Shown here in pieces: positions 33,119-33,205 of a stretch of DNA of 33,205 bases (the first letter of the stretch is position 1; every line of letters begins with the position of its first letter). A model generated the notes under the pieces. It did no database searches, had not been told where the DNA came from, and was given only the letters and a program-made list of their open reading frames with translations. The position numbers were made by a program, and so were the translations under genes. This DNA comes from Planctomycetota bacterium (lineage in GTDB: Bacteria > Planctomycetota > SZUA-567 > JAFGGJ01): positions 1 through 33,205 of the forward strand of contig JAFGGJ010000004.1 in the NCBI GenBank assembly GCA_016930595.1, read 5' to 3'.

Positions 33119-33205
33119 CCTGCCTTCGGCAAGGAAGGTTTGCTTTCGCGCAGGACCCCTGGCAGGGGCTGGCAATTTGACGCTGCGCTCCTCCTGCCTT
33201 CGGCA
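33119..33205. repeat. Pair of 13-bp direct repeats with small hairpins
   Basis: CCTGCCTTCGGCA occurs at 33119-33131 and again at 33193-33205, the window edge. Between them lie CCTTCC/GGAAGG (around the first copy) and CCCCT-GGC-AGGGG hairpins. This is like the dispersed intergenic repeats found in some large GC-rich genomes; the window is too short to see its full unit. Confidence 0.4.

Larger units (their letters stand above)
32819..33205. other. Noncoding right-end region of 387 bases
   Basis: No convincing gene is seen. It holds the lipid kinase promoter, a 12-bp perfect palindrome at 32937-32948, a possible 37-codon frame (32950-33063, plus strand) without a ribosome site whose last codons form one arm of the large hairpin at 33042-33080, and then a run of short repeats to the window edge. 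The 37-codon frame is probably chance. The composition after 33080 (C-rich runs, TTCG-loop hairpins) looks like an intergenic repeat element. Confidence 0.5.

Overview
The window is about 33 kb of GC-rich DNA (by eye a little over 60 percent G+C) from a Gram-negative-type bacterium. Lipoprotein signals next to outer-membrane barrel-like domains, HEAT-repeat secreted proteins, a MoxR ATPase beside a DUF4159/cyclase-fold protein, and a eukaryotic-type kinase domain suggest a member of or near the Planctomycetota/Lentisphaerota (PVC) group. That placement is inference from gene content. An rpsB or nifJ phylogeny would settle it. No tRNA, rRNA, CRISPR array, insertion sequence or phage gene was recognised.

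Layout. Positions 124-12293 are all minus strand. In transcription order they are moxR; a membrane-anchored pseudokinase; a family 2 glycosyltransferase; a small unknown protein; a broken FAD oxidoreductase; a BI-1/YccA membrane protein; the translation operon rpsB-tsf-pyrH-frr behind a near-consensus promoter; and two envelope lipoproteins, one barrel-like and one HEAT repeats plus barrel-like. Positions 12359-17816 are plus strand: an exported cyclase-fold/DUF4159 protein, divergent from moxR, then two tandem paralogous MFS transporters whose promoters are also duplicated. A perfect hairpin separates these from convergent minus-strand genes at 17870-30868: nifJ (pyruvate:ferredoxin oxidoreductase), a lipoate ligase-like gene, the glycine cleavage genes gcvPB, gcvPA, gcvH and gcvT, a 1008-residue HEAT-repeat exported protein and an exported archaemetzincin. 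A plus-strand unknown gene (31018-31989), a minus-strand lipid kinase and a repeat-rich noncoding end (32819-33205) close the window.

How the genes work together. gcvT-gcvH-gcvPA-gcvPB-lplA is one overlapping transcription unit that makes the T, H and P proteins and attaches lipoate to H. nifJ follows from its own promoter and links pyruvate/acetyl-CoA to ferredoxin, so one-carbon and low-potential electron metabolism of an anaerobe lie side by side. The rpsB operon is the classic translation/UMP kinase/recycling cluster.

Most unusual points: (1) a type I membrane pseudokinase lacking the three catalytic motifs, with MshEN-like repeats and a zinc ribbon, next to moxR and a divergent cyclase/DUF4159 exported protein; (2) a clear reversal of strand composition between about 17 and 22.5 kb, as expected at a replication terminus, with a weak dif-like sequence at 21474-21501; (3) an exported archaemetzincin; (4) duplicated MFS gene plus promoter units; (5) a glycosyltransferase that seems to start at CTG.
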